From: Murimonas intestini
GTDB lineage: Bacteria > Bacillota > Clostridia > Lachnospirales > Lachnospiraceae
Assembly (NCBI RefSeq): GCF_024622195.1
Contig: NZ_JANKBI010000015.1
Span: forward strand, 62,001 to 126,000
Length of the DNA stretch: 64,000 bases
Direction of reading: 5' to 3'
The notes below the pieces were generated by a model. It saw nothing but the letters and a program-made list of their open reading frames with translations, had not been told where the DNA came from and did not search any database. Numbering within the stretch: position 1 is the stretch's first letter; every line of letters starts with the position of its first letter. This document shows positions 33,499-40,447 of the stretch, piece by piece. Made by a program: the position numbers and the translations under genes.

Positions 33499-33711
33499 AT
33501 GAAGAAAGAAAACATAAAGCAGTGGTTAAAAGCAGCAGGAGTCAGAGCAATCAAGACAGTAGCACAGACAGCAATTGCTACCATCGGTACTGCAGCAGTA
33601 CTGGGGGATGTCAACTGGGCTATGGTAGGCAGCGCAGCCGTGCTGGCTGGGGTATTATCCTTACTTACCAGTGTGGCGGGGCTTCCTGAATTAACAGGGG
33701 AGGGAAAGTAA
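33499..33711 (+). CDS. Holin
   Basis: 70 residues with two hydrophobic segments (VAQTAIATIGTAAVL; AMVGSAAVLAGVLSLLTSV), basic N-terminus and position directly before the amidase. It would form membrane lesions that release the endolysin. Confidence 0.82.
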   Translation: MKKENIKQWLKAAGVRAIKTVAQTAIATIGTAAVLGDVNWAMVGSAAVLAGVLSLLTSVAGLPELTGEGK

Positions 33712-34707
33712 ATGCAGATAAATAAATTAATTACGCCGTACAATCATTACAATGGCCGTGGAGGCCAGGGGATAAAGTACATTGTCATCCATTATGTAGG
33801 GGCCCTGGGAGGGGCGAAAGAAAACTGCCAGTATTATGCCAGCGGTGATGTAGGGGCCAGCGCACATTATTATGTGGGCTTTTCCGGGGAGATATGGCAG
33901 AGCGTTGAGGATGCTAACGGTGCATGGAGTGTAGGAGGTGGGCGTCAGAGCAGCGAGGGCGGTGCTTATTATGGGCAGTGTACTAATTATAATTCACTCA
34001 GCATAGAGATGTGCGTACATAAGAGAAACCACAACACAATGAACGCCACAGACAGAGACTGGTATTTTGAAGATGCCACAGTCAAGTCAGCTGTTGAGCT
34101 TACAAAGTACCTCATGAGTAAATATGGTATACCCGCAGATCGTGTAATCAGGCATTATGACGTCAATGGTAAGACATGCCCTAATCCATATGTTTACAAT
34201 CACACAAAACATACATGGGCAGCTTTCAAGGCAGCACTTGCGGGGGCGAGTACTGAACCAGCTCCGCAGCCGTCAAAACCAGATGAGGCCGGGATCATCT
34301 ACAGAGTACAGACAGGGGCTTTCAAAGACAAGAAACTTGCTGACAGCTTTGCAGCCACGCTCAAGAGTCAGGGGTTTGAAACCTGTATTAAACAGACTGA
34401 GAGTTTATATAAGGTTCAGATAGGGGCCTTTTCCATGAAAGCTAATGCTGACTCTATGCTGAAAAAATTACAGTCATATGGCTATGGGGGTTTTGTCACG
34501 GGAGGTGATACCGTGGAGGCAAAAGAAAAAACTGTAAAAGTGACGACAGACGTGCTCAATATAAGGACTGGCCCCGGAACGAGTTATACACTGTCGGGGC
34601 AGATTACTGACCGGGGTACATATACGATCGTAGAGACTTCAGGCAATTGGGGCAAGCTCAAGAGCGGCGCAGGCTGGATTTGCCTGGATTATACGAGAAA
34701 TAGTTGA
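33712..34707 (+). CDS. Endolysin: N-acetylmuramoyl-L-alanine amidase with SPOR and SH3 domains
   Basis: 331 residues. Amidase_2 domain (1-170): KYIVIHYVGALGG with its His, SAHYYVGFSGE and VIRHYDVNGKTCPNP provide the zinc ligands. Then SPOR repeats (about 195-265; YRVQTGAFKDKKLADSF and YKVQIGAFSMKANAD) and a bacterial SH3 domain (LNIRTGPGTSY, 283 onward). It cuts the peptidoglycan peptide bond for lysis. Last gene of the late operon. Confidence 0.93.
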   Translation: MQINKLITPYNHYNGRGGQGIKYIVIHYVGALGGAKENCQYYASGDVGASAHYYVGFSGEIWQSVEDANGAWSVGGGRQSSEGGAYYGQCTNYNSLSIEMCVHKRNHNTMNATDRDWYFEDATVKSAVELTKYLMSKYGIPADRVIRHYDVNGKTCPNPYVYNHTKHTWAAFKAALAGASTEPAPQPSKPDEAGIIYRVQTGAFKDKKLADSFAATLKSQGFETCIKQTESLYKVQIGAFSMKANADSMLKKLQSYGYGGFVTGGDTVEAKEKTVKVTTDVLNIRTGPGTSYTLSGQITDRGTYTIVETSGNWGKLKSGAGWICLDYTRNS

Positions 34708-34732
34708 CAAAAATAAGCGTGTGTGCTAGTAT
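34704..34732 (+). promoter_or_regulatory. Strong promoter of the CRISPR-repeat-like RNA
   Basis: TTGACA (34704-34709), 17-base spacer, TGCTAGTAT giving an extended -10 (TAGTAT, 34727-34732). It overlaps the endolysin stop codon. Expected start near 34739-34741, exactly at the first repeat. Confidence 0.78.
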
Positions 34733-34740
34733 ATAAATAT

Positions 34741-34968
34741 GTCAAGGGAATGTCCTTGCGGATTGAAATAATAGTTTTATTTATAGCTTTGCCGTTGCAA
34801 AACGGTGTCTGCCCCGTCAGGGACAGCGGATTGAAATATTAATAATTTTATTTATGTTTTTTCCGTTATATAACGGGTGTCTGCCCTGTAAAGGGCAGTG
34901 GATTGAAATAATAAAGTTGTAAATAGCGACACACAAAAAAAGAGTAACTTTCGGGTTGCTCTTTTTTT
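34741..34968 (+). ncRNA. Untranslated RNA with three type I-C CRISPR-repeat-like units
   Basis: Units at 34741-34769, 34807-34837 and 34879-34909. Each starts GTC, holds a short stem, and ends in (G)(C/T)GGATTGAAAT; unit 3 ends GTGGATTGAAAT, the invariant 3' part of type I-C CRISPR repeats, and its stem TGCCCT/AGGGCA is in the right place. The two inter-unit stretches (37 and 41 nt) resemble one another, both with TTTTATTTAT and a CCGTT-N4-AACGG hairpin, so they are not unrelated spacers. A terminator (34938-34968) closes the RNA. No cas genes and no reading frame. Likely a phage RNA mimic of CRISPR repeats. Confidence 0.75.
34938..34968 (+). terminator. Terminator of the repeat RNA
   Basis: GAGTAAC-TTTCG-GGTTGCTC flanked by A run and T7: a bidirectional-looking intrinsic terminator. 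Confidence 0.8.
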
Positions 34969-34986
34969 GTGCAAATAAAGAAATTA

Positions 34987-35009
34987 AACTGCCCTTGTAC
35001 AGGGCAGTT
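34987..35009 (-). terminator. Terminator of the 35027-35545 gene
   Basis: AACTGCCCT (34987-34995)/AGGGCAGTT (35001-35009), followed on the minus strand by a T-rich stretch. On that strand its stem-loop (CTGCCCTGTACAAGGGCAG) is nearly the same as the stem of repeat unit 3. Confidence 0.65.
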
Positions 35010-35026
35010 GGTTTACAGGGTATTTG

Positions 35027-35545
35027 TTAAATTGCATCTAATAATTTAGCATAAAAATCAGCGTTGATATCACTGTGAGCGCTGTGCATGAGTTTATGTC
35101 TGTCATATCCATAGGCAGATAATGCGATAACTGTTTGTGATATGATCTCTTCATCGGGGAGTAGATCTGCTTTAGCCGCGAAGGCCTTAACCTCATTATC
35201 AATTTGAAATAAAATAGTATCTAAGACAAGTTTTAATTTTGTCTTAGGCTGCATTGGTTCTTCTCCATTATTTTGAGATTCAACATCCTGCACCAGCATG
35301 TTAAAATCTAAATCCTCTGGAATGGATGTTGTTATGTACACAACCTCCGCATAATCATCAGGTATACTGAGAGGCTTTACAACAGCGTATTTATTTACGC
35401 CATCAACGCTATATACATACAAATTTAAATCAGGGCTACAAGCTGGCTCTGTATATGGGATATTGTTTTTTACAAGAGTCTTGTAAAATTCTGTTTCTAT
35501 AATCTGACGTGTTACATCGATTCCGTAATGTTTAAAGGTCTTCAT
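35027..35545 (-). CDS. Unknown accessory protein of the prophage right end
   Basis: 172 residues, soluble, acidic (MKTFKHYGIDVTRQIIETEF ... ). Good AAGGGAGA site before the ATG. Converges with the repeat RNA, typical of a lysogenic-conversion gene expressed in the prophage state. No motif recognised; it does not match ToxN-type toxins by eye. Confidence 0.65.
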   Translation of the reverse strand: MKTFKHYGIDVTRQIIETEFYKTLVKNNIPYTEPACSPDLNLYVYSVDGVNKYAVVKPLSIPDDYAEVVYITTSIPEDLDFNMLVQDVESQNNGEEPMQPKTKLKLVLDTILFQIDNEVKAFAAKADLLPDEEIISQTVIALSAYGYDRHKLMHSAHSDINADFYAKLLDAI

Positions 35546-35558
35546 ACTCTAATCTCCC

Positions 35559-35672
35559 TTGCACTTTGTCTTAATTATATGTTATAATATTTTTGCGGGG
35601 GAGCGGTGGCAAGTCCGCCCTCCCTTTGCTTTCTCTCAAAGCCTATTCTGCAGGCTTTTGTTTTTTTGGTTC
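35559..35672 (+). ncRNA. Putative small RNA with promoter and terminator
   Basis: TTGCAC (35559-35564), 18-base spacer, TATAAT (35583-35588), then a GC-rich hairpin (GGGGGAGCGG with CCGCCCTCCC) and terminator AAAGCCT-ATTCTGC-AGGCTTTT plus T7 near 35638-35668. About 75 nt, antisense to the end of the 35643-35792 gene. Could be a regulator of that gene. Confidence 0.45.
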
Positions 35673-35792
35673 GTTTGGAAACTCAATTCCTAGGATTTCC
35701 ATTAAATTTCTGTAAGCTTCTATTTCTGTGCTGCCTCTCTGCGCTTCTTTGATTAAAAATCTTTGCATTTCTTCTTTGGTCATACTTTCCAT
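35643..35792 (-). CDS. Small hypothetical protein
   Basis: 49 residues (MESMTKEEMQRFLIKEAQRG...), perfect AAAGGAGG before the ATG. Helical. Downstream of the AbrB-like gene on the same strand, so perhaps its partner. Function unknown. Confidence 0.6.
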   Translation of the reverse strand: MESMTKEEMQRFLIKEAQRGSTEIEAYRNLMEILGIEFPNEPKKQKPAE

Positions 35793-35825
35793 TTGTTCCT
35801 CCTTTCTCCGCTTGCCCGGTCATTC

Positions 35826-35847
35826 GTTAAAGGATGTCTCCTTTAAC
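35826..35847. terminator. Hairpin between AbrB-like and small gene
   Basis: GTTAAAGGA/TCCTTTAAC perfect 9-bp arms with a 4-base loop. May attenuate or separate the two minus-strand genes. Confidence 0.5.
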
Positions 35848-35865
35848 TATCTTTATTATATTACC

Positions 35866-36193
35866 ATTCGTACGAATAGTCAAGCTTTTTTAATGATTAT
35901 TCTATCTCCCTCAAGTGAGATAATTACATCTTTGTCTTCGGGAGTAATATTAAGGGCTTTTATAAAGTCATTTGGAAGGGTTAACCTTGCCATGATAGAA
36001 CTTTTACTTGCAGTTCCGCCAGGCTTATTAAAGAGTATCTTTCTTTTTATAGGCTCCACTTTATCACCTCCTTTTCTTTTGTATTATATATCATTCGTAC
36101 AAATAAAACAATAGAATATGTATATTCGTACGAATTGCACAAAAATCATTCGTACGATTTAGGCAGAATGCATATTGAATTATTCGTACGAAT
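35866..36193. promoter_or_regulatory. Five ATTCGTACGAAT-type operators
   Basis: Copies at 35866-35877 (perfect), 36093-36104 (ATTCGTACAAAT), 36124-36135 (perfect), 36148-36159 (ATTCGTACGATT) and 36182-36193 (perfect). Four lie in the divergent promoter region between the AbrB-like gene and 36237; one lies just past the AbrB-like gene's end, upstream of 35643-35792. The spacing suggests one regulator controlling the whole cassette. Confidence 0.78.
35880..36059 (-). CDS. AbrB/SpoVT-like DNA-binding protein
   Basis: 59 residues from a GTG with AAGGAGGTG in front. MARLTLPNDFIKALNITPED and VIISLEGDRIIIKK give the swapped-hairpin pattern of AbrB and MazE-type antitoxins. No toxin gene lies beside it, so it is more likely the transcription factor of the cassette (candidate binder of ATTCGTACGAAT). 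Confidence 0.72.
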   Translation of the reverse strand: MEPIKRKILFNKPGGTASKSSIMARLTLPNDFIKALNITPEDKDVIISLEGDRIIIKKA

Positions 36194-36203
36194 AGTATAT
36201 AAT
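36175..36203 (+). promoter_or_regulatory. Promoter of gene 36237
   Basis: TTGAAT (36175-36180), 17-base spacer, TATAAT (36198-36203), with operator ATTCGTACGAAT filling the spacer. Confidence 0.75.
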
Positions 36204-36236
36204 GTAATCAAGATAAAGAACGGAGGAAATAAAAAA

Positions 36237-36707
36237 ATGAAAAAATATAACTTATCAAAAATCATGAAAGAAGCATGGAAAATTTATAGAGAGACACAGA
36301 AATGTGTAGCACAGTATAGATTAAGCTTCTCAGAATGTCTTAAGAGGGCATGGAAAGAAGCGAAAGAAATTGCAAGAATAATTGATGCATCAGTGATCGA
36401 GATGAAAGTAGCAAGACATGACAGCTTTACAGTTAACACTTTAACAGGTGTCATTTCCGGGAAAACATATACAGCAAAGGAATTTATTAAAAGTAACTTT
36501 AAAGCTATATGGGATGGAGCGACAAAATGCTGGATCACAGATCCGGAAGCGCTCAAAAAAGAAATTACAGAAAACGCAGCATATTATAAAAAATATGTTG
36601 TGGACAACGGTGAAATAGTAGATAATAAGCTTGTAAATTGTAATGATGGCTTTTATAGCCGAATTACTTACTCAAGCGGAAAAGTAGAATATGCATTCGT
36701 AGGATGA
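36237..36707 (+). CDS. Accessory protein of unknown function
   Basis: 156 residues. N-terminal helical half (LSKIMKEAWKIYRETQKCVA, FSECLKRAWKEAKEIARI) as seen in small proteins of mobile elements, C-terminal beta half. GGAGG upstream. Expressed from a strongly operator-controlled promoter. Function unknown. Confidence 0.65.
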   Translation: MKKYNLSKIMKEAWKIYRETQKCVAQYRLSFSECLKRAWKEAKEIARIIDASVIEMKVARHDSFTVNTLTGVISGKTYTAKEFIKSNFKAIWDGATKCWITDPEALKKEITENAAYYKKYVVDNGEIVDNKLVNCNDGFYSRITYSSGKVEYAFVG

Positions 36708-36752
36708 TTATCACCCGTCCCGGAGGTTACGAGGGCAGAGAGGGGAAACTTC

Positions 36753-37007
36753 ATGAACAAATATACAGATGGAAATAATACGGTGCACGCCGCAAATTAT
36801 CAAGAGGCGGCAGAAAAGCTTTATGGACAGCAATATTATATTAACCCGATGTCTCCATCGAATAGTAACAACACGATCCCGACAACCTATGTGTATAAGC
36901 ACCGAGGCTACGCAGAGGTTCTTGTTTTTGCAGTTGGGGATAAGCAGGGCACATATTGGGGTGTCCAGCAGGGGAAACCTGCAAAACACATTATAAAACG
37001 CATATAA
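36753..37007 (+). CDS. Small hypothetical accessory protein
   Basis: 84 residues (MNKYTDGNNTVHAANYQEAA...). GAGGGG upstream. No known family; last gene seen before the chromosomal region. Confidence 0.55.
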   Translation: MNKYTDGNNTVHAANYQEAAEKLYGQQYYINPMSPSNSNNTIPTTYVYKHRGYAEVLVFAVGDKQGTYWGVQQGKPAKHIIKRI

Positions 37008-37036
37008 TTTGTATCGTAAATTTTTTTGTATATAAA

Positions 37037-37091
37037 AACCCCGGGTAGGGAGTACCTGGGGTTACAGGAGTGCCGGTAAGGAATCCGGCAC
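37037..37091 (+). ncRNA. Twin hairpins with GGA-type loops
   Basis: AACCCC..GGTA-GGGAG-TACC..GGGGTT (37037-37063) and GTGCCGG-TAAGGAAT-CCGGCAC (37070-37091). Both loops carry GGA-type motifs resembling ribosome or CsrA-binding sites. Neither has a T run. They may be a structured RNA or sequence-specific terminators at the prophage edge. Confidence 0.45.
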
Positions 37092-37475
37092 GAGTTATGA
37101 AAACATCATTATAATAAGACATTTTACAGCGGATGTCAATTATTGTCGGTCGCAAGTTACGACATTAGTCGACATGTAAATCCGCAAGGTAAATAAAAAA
37201 TGTCGTAGAAATATAGACACATTGATTCGGATGTATTCCGGTCGTCGGCATTGATAAACCCTTGATTATTCAAGGGTTTATTTTTTTTGTTTGTGAGGAT
37301 TGCCCGTTATGACCAGAAAACACATTAAAAATTATTAAATATAACTGAAGAAACCTTAAAAATTTCAATGAAAGTAGAAAAATATTCTATGTTTTATCGG
37401 ATAAACATCAGTTATACTGTCAATATCAACAAAGAACACGAAAAAAGAGTGTCAAAGTGAAGGGAGAAATTGTAT
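37092..37475 (+). other. Gene-free region at the prophage-chromosome boundary
   Basis: No reading frame is convincing. It contains four TGTCG/CGACA pentamers (37144-37205) that look like a transposon or attachment end, a strong terminator CCCTTGA-TTAT-TCAAGGG with T8 (37256-37288), and a TATACT (37413-37418) likely to be the -10 of the sugar transporter operon. The attachment site should lie here but its partner is outside the window. Confidence 0.4.
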
Positions 37476-38774
37476 ATGAAGAAACAAATTGCTTTAGCGA
37501 CTATGGCAGCAGTGCTCGGACTTTCAGTTACCGCATATGGTGCCGGTGATTCCCAAAAGGCAGACACAGCAGCAAAGGTTCCAGCAGATGTGACATTAAC
37601 AAAATCAGCAGAGGTGGAAAACAAGGATAAACCTTTAGTATGGTTTAACCGCCAGCCATCCAACAGTTCTACAGGCGAGCTTGATATGACAGCTCTGAAC
37701 TATAATAAAGATACATATTATGTAGGATTCGATGCAAACCAGGGCGCTGAGCTTCAGGGTACAATGGTTAAAGAGTATATCGAGAAAAACATTGACACCA
37801 TCGACCGTAACGGTGACGGCGTAATCGGATATGTTCTGGCAATCGGAGATATCGGACATAATGACTCTATCGCCCGTACAAGAGGTGTACGTAAGGCACT
37901 TGGCACAGGCGTTGAGAAAGACGGAGACATCAACAGTGAACCAATCGGAACAAACTCAGACGGTTCAGCATCCGCAGTACAGGACGGATCAATTGAAGTC
38001 AACGGAAAGACATATGTAGTCAGGGAGCTTGCTTCTCAGGAAATGAAGAACTCCGCAGGTGCTACATGGGATGCAGCTACAGCAGGCAATACGATCGGCA
38101 CATGGTCTTCATCTTTTGGCGATGAGATCGATGTTGTTGTATCTAATAATGACGGAATGGGCATGTCAATGTTCAATGCATGGTCAAATGACAATAAGGT
38201 TCCTACATTTGGATACGATGCAAACAGTGATGCAGTGGCAGCTATCGCAGAAGGCTACGGCGGAACGATCAGCCAGCATGCAGATGTACAGGCATACCTG
38301 ACACTTCGTGTTCTTCGTAATGCTCTTGACGGAGTAGATATCGATACAGGTATCGGCACAGCTGACGAAGCCGGAAATGTTCTGTCTGACGATGTATATG
38401 TATACAGAGAAGAAGAGCGTTCCTACTATGCATTAAATGTTGCAGTTACAGCTGATAACTATCAGGATTTCACAGATTCCACAATGGTTTATGAGCCGGT
38501 ATCAAAACAGCTTGATGAAAGCACACATGCTGTAAAGAAGGTTTGGCTTGATATCTATAATGCTGCAGATAACTTCCTGAGCTCAACATACCAGCCGCTG
38601 CTGCAGAAATATGATGATCTTCTTAATCTGGATGTTGATTATATAGGCGGAGATGGACAGACTGAGTCTAACATTACAAACCGTCTTGGAAATCCAAGCC
38701 AGTATGATGCATTTGCAATCAACATGGTTAAGACAGATAATGCCGCTTCTTACACATCTTTACTTAATCAGTAA
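37476..38774 (+). CDS. MglB-type sugar-binding protein, circularly permuted
   Basis: 432 residues with a signal peptide (to about 22) and no lipobox Cys. Order of motifs is changed against normal MglB: it begins with PLVWFNRQPS (53-62) and YYVGFDANQG, followed by DRNGDGVIGYV (calcium site), VSNNDGMGM and VPTFGYDAN, and ends (355-432) with VWLDIYNAADNFLS and YDAFAINMVKTDNAAS, which normally form the N-terminus. The linker at 331-354 bridges old C- and N-termini. Both lobes look complete. First gene of the mgl-like operon; probable galactose or glucose binding. Confidence 0.85.
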   Translation: MKKQIALATMAAVLGLSVTAYGAGDSQKADTAAKVPADVTLTKSAEVENKDKPLVWFNRQPSNSSTGELDMTALNYNKDTYYVGFDANQGAELQGTMVKEYIEKNIDTIDRNGDGVIGYVLAIGDIGHNDSIARTRGVRKALGTGVEKDGDINSEPIGTNSDGSASAVQDGSIEVNGKTYVVRELASQEMKNSAGATWDAATAGNTIGTWSSSFGDEIDVVVSNNDGMGMSMFNAWSNDNKVPTFGYDANSDAVAAIAEGYGGTISQHADVQAYLTLRVLRNALDGVDIDTGIGTADEAGNVLSDDVYVYREEERSYYALNVAVTADNYQDFTDSTMVYEPVSKQLDESTHAVKKVWLDIYNAADNFLSSTYQPLLQKYDDLLNLDVDYIGGDGQTESNITNRLGNPSQYDAFAINMVKTDNAASYTSLLNQ

Positions 38775-38860
38775 TATTTATCGAAACATGGAGGATGCTC
38801 CGGCGGATTGCAGAGCGGTTCAGATCTATGATGTTATCAGAGCTGACGGGCCGCTACAGC

Positions 38861-38880
38861 AAGAACGCCGGAGCGTTCTT
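38861..38880 (+). promoter_or_regulatory. Intercistronic hairpin after the binding-protein gene
   Basis: AAGAACGC-CGGA-GCGTTCTT, perfect 8-bp stem in the 152-base gap before the ATPase gene. Probably protects the abundant binding-protein mRNA or lowers downstream expression. Confidence 0.6.
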
Positions 38881-38926
38881 GAATTTAGGGTCAATCAACT
38901 AAAAATACATATACAGGGGTAAAATA

Positions 38927-40435
38927 ATGGAAGATAAGAAAGATGATATTGTCTTATCGATACGCGGCATGAGCAAGTCCTTTGGCAGAAACAGAGTTCT
39001 GGACCGTATCAGCTTGGATGTGAAGCGCGGAACTGTTATGGGGCTTATGGGAGAAAATGGCGCCGGTAAGTCAACAATGATGAAGTGTCTTTTCGGCACA
39101 TACCAGAAAGATGAGGGCAATATCTTCCTTGAAGGCAAGGAAGTAAGTTTTTCGGGACCAAAAGATGCTCTTGAAAACGGTATTGCCATGGTTCATCAGG
39201 AACTGAACCAGTGCCTGGAAAGAAACGTGATTGATAATTTATTCCTTGGCCGCTATCCTGTCAATTCCATGGGTGTAGTCGATGAAGGCAGGATGAAAAA
39301 GGAAGCCTCTGATCTCTTCAGAAAACTGGGCATGACAGTAAATGTCACTCAGCCGATGCGGAATATGTCTGTATCACAGAGGCAGATGTGTGAAATAGCA
39401 AAAGCGATATCCTATAACTCAAGGGTGATCGTTCTTGACGAACCGACCTCCTCTCTGACAGTGCAGGAAGTCAGCAAGCTTTTTGAAATGATGAGAATGC
39501 TGAAGGAGCAGGGAATCTCCCTGATCTATATATCTCATAAGATGGATGAAATATTTGAGATCTGTGACGAGATCTCAGTGCTTCGTGACGGAAACCTGGT
39601 TATGACAAAGAAGACTGAGGATACTGATATGAATGAGCTGATCGCAGCCATGGTCGGCCGTTCACTTGATAATCGTTTCCCGCCGGTGGACAATACACCG
39701 AAGGATGTGATTTTTTCTGTTCAGAATCTCTCTACAAAGTTCGAACCCCATCTGCAGGATATTTCATTTGATGTGAGAGAAGGGGAGATATTCGGACTGT
39801 ACGGGCTTGTGGGTGCAGGGCGTACAGAGCTTCTGGAAACGATTTTCGGCGTCCGTACAAGAGCAGCAGGACGTGTTTACTTTAATAAAAAACTTATGAA
39901 CTTCAGCAGTGCAAAAGAAGCCATGGACCATGGGTTTGCCATGATTACTGAGGAACGAAAGGCCAACGGGCTTTTTTTGAAGGGCGATCTTATTTTCAAT
40001 ACCACGATTGCAAATCTGGAACAGTATAAGTCGGGATTTGCACTTTCCGATTCCAAGATGGTAAAAGCTACTTCAAAAGAGATAAAAATCATGCATACGA
40101 AGTGCATGGGACCTGAAGACATGATTTCAAGCCTCTCCGGCGGCAATCAGCAGAAAGTCATTTTTGGAAAGTGGCTGGAGCGCGGGCCGCAGGTATTTAT
40201 GATGGATGAACCTACGAGAGGAATTGATGTTGGAGCGAAATATGAGATATATGAGTTGATTATCAATATGGCGAAGCAGGGAAAGACGGTTATTGTTGTT
40301 TCATCTGAAATGCCCGAGATCCTGGGTATTACGAACCGTATTGGTGTTATGTCAAATGGACGCCTTTCTGGAATTGTCAATACAAATGAGACAAATCAGG
40401 AGGAGCTTTTAAGGCTCAGTGCAAAATACCTATAA
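38927..40435 (+). CDS. Sugar ABC transporter ATPase (MglA/RbsA type)
   Basis: 502 residues, two ABC domains in tandem. Domain 1: GENGAGKST Walker A, VSQRQMCEIAKAI signature, VIVLDEPTSSL Walker B. Domain 2: degenerate GLVGAGRTELL, signature LSGGNQQKV, VFMMDEPTRGID. Energises sugar uptake with the adjacent permease. Confidence 0.95.
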   Translation: MEDKKDDIVLSIRGMSKSFGRNRVLDRISLDVKRGTVMGLMGENGAGKSTMMKCLFGTYQKDEGNIFLEGKEVSFSGPKDALENGIAMVHQELNQCLERNVIDNLFLGRYPVNSMGVVDEGRMKKEASDLFRKLGMTVNVTQPMRNMSVSQRQMCEIAKAISYNSRVIVLDEPTSSLTVQEVSKLFEMMRMLKEQGISLIYISHKMDEIFEICDEISVLRDGNLVMTKKTEDTDMNELIAAMVGRSLDNRFPPVDNTPKDVIFSVQNLSTKFEPHLQDISFDVREGEIFGLYGLVGAGRTELLETIFGVRTRAAGRVYFNKKLMNFSSAKEAMDHGFAMITEERKANGLFLKGDLIFNTTIANLEQYKSGFALSDSKMVKATSKEIKIMHTKCMGPEDMISSLSGGNQQKVIFGKWLERGPQVFMMDEPTRGIDVGAKYEIYELIINMAKQGKTVIVVSSEMPEILGITNRIGVMSNGRLSGIVNTNETNQEELLRLSAKYL

Positions 40436-40447
40436 TGAGGGAGATTG

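Noticed and set aside
34741..34909. A true three-repeat CRISPR array
   Set aside because: The intervening stretches resemble each other and form the same hairpin, lengths differ (37 and 41), unit 1 is degenerate, and no cas genes are present. An RNA mimic is more likely.
34741..35545. Type III toxin-antitoxin (ToxI repeats plus ToxN)
   Set aside because: The protein gene nearby is on the opposite strand and converges with the RNA, and its sequence shows no ToxN features. ToxI normally precedes toxN on the same strand.
35880..36059. AbrB-like gene as a type II antitoxin
   Set aside because: No adjacent toxin-like frame with coupled translation. The small downstream gene 35643-35792 has no toxin motif.
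37476..38774. Truncated or deleted MglB
   Set aside because: The seemingly missing N-terminal lobe elements are found intact at the C-terminus, so rotation rather than loss explains it.
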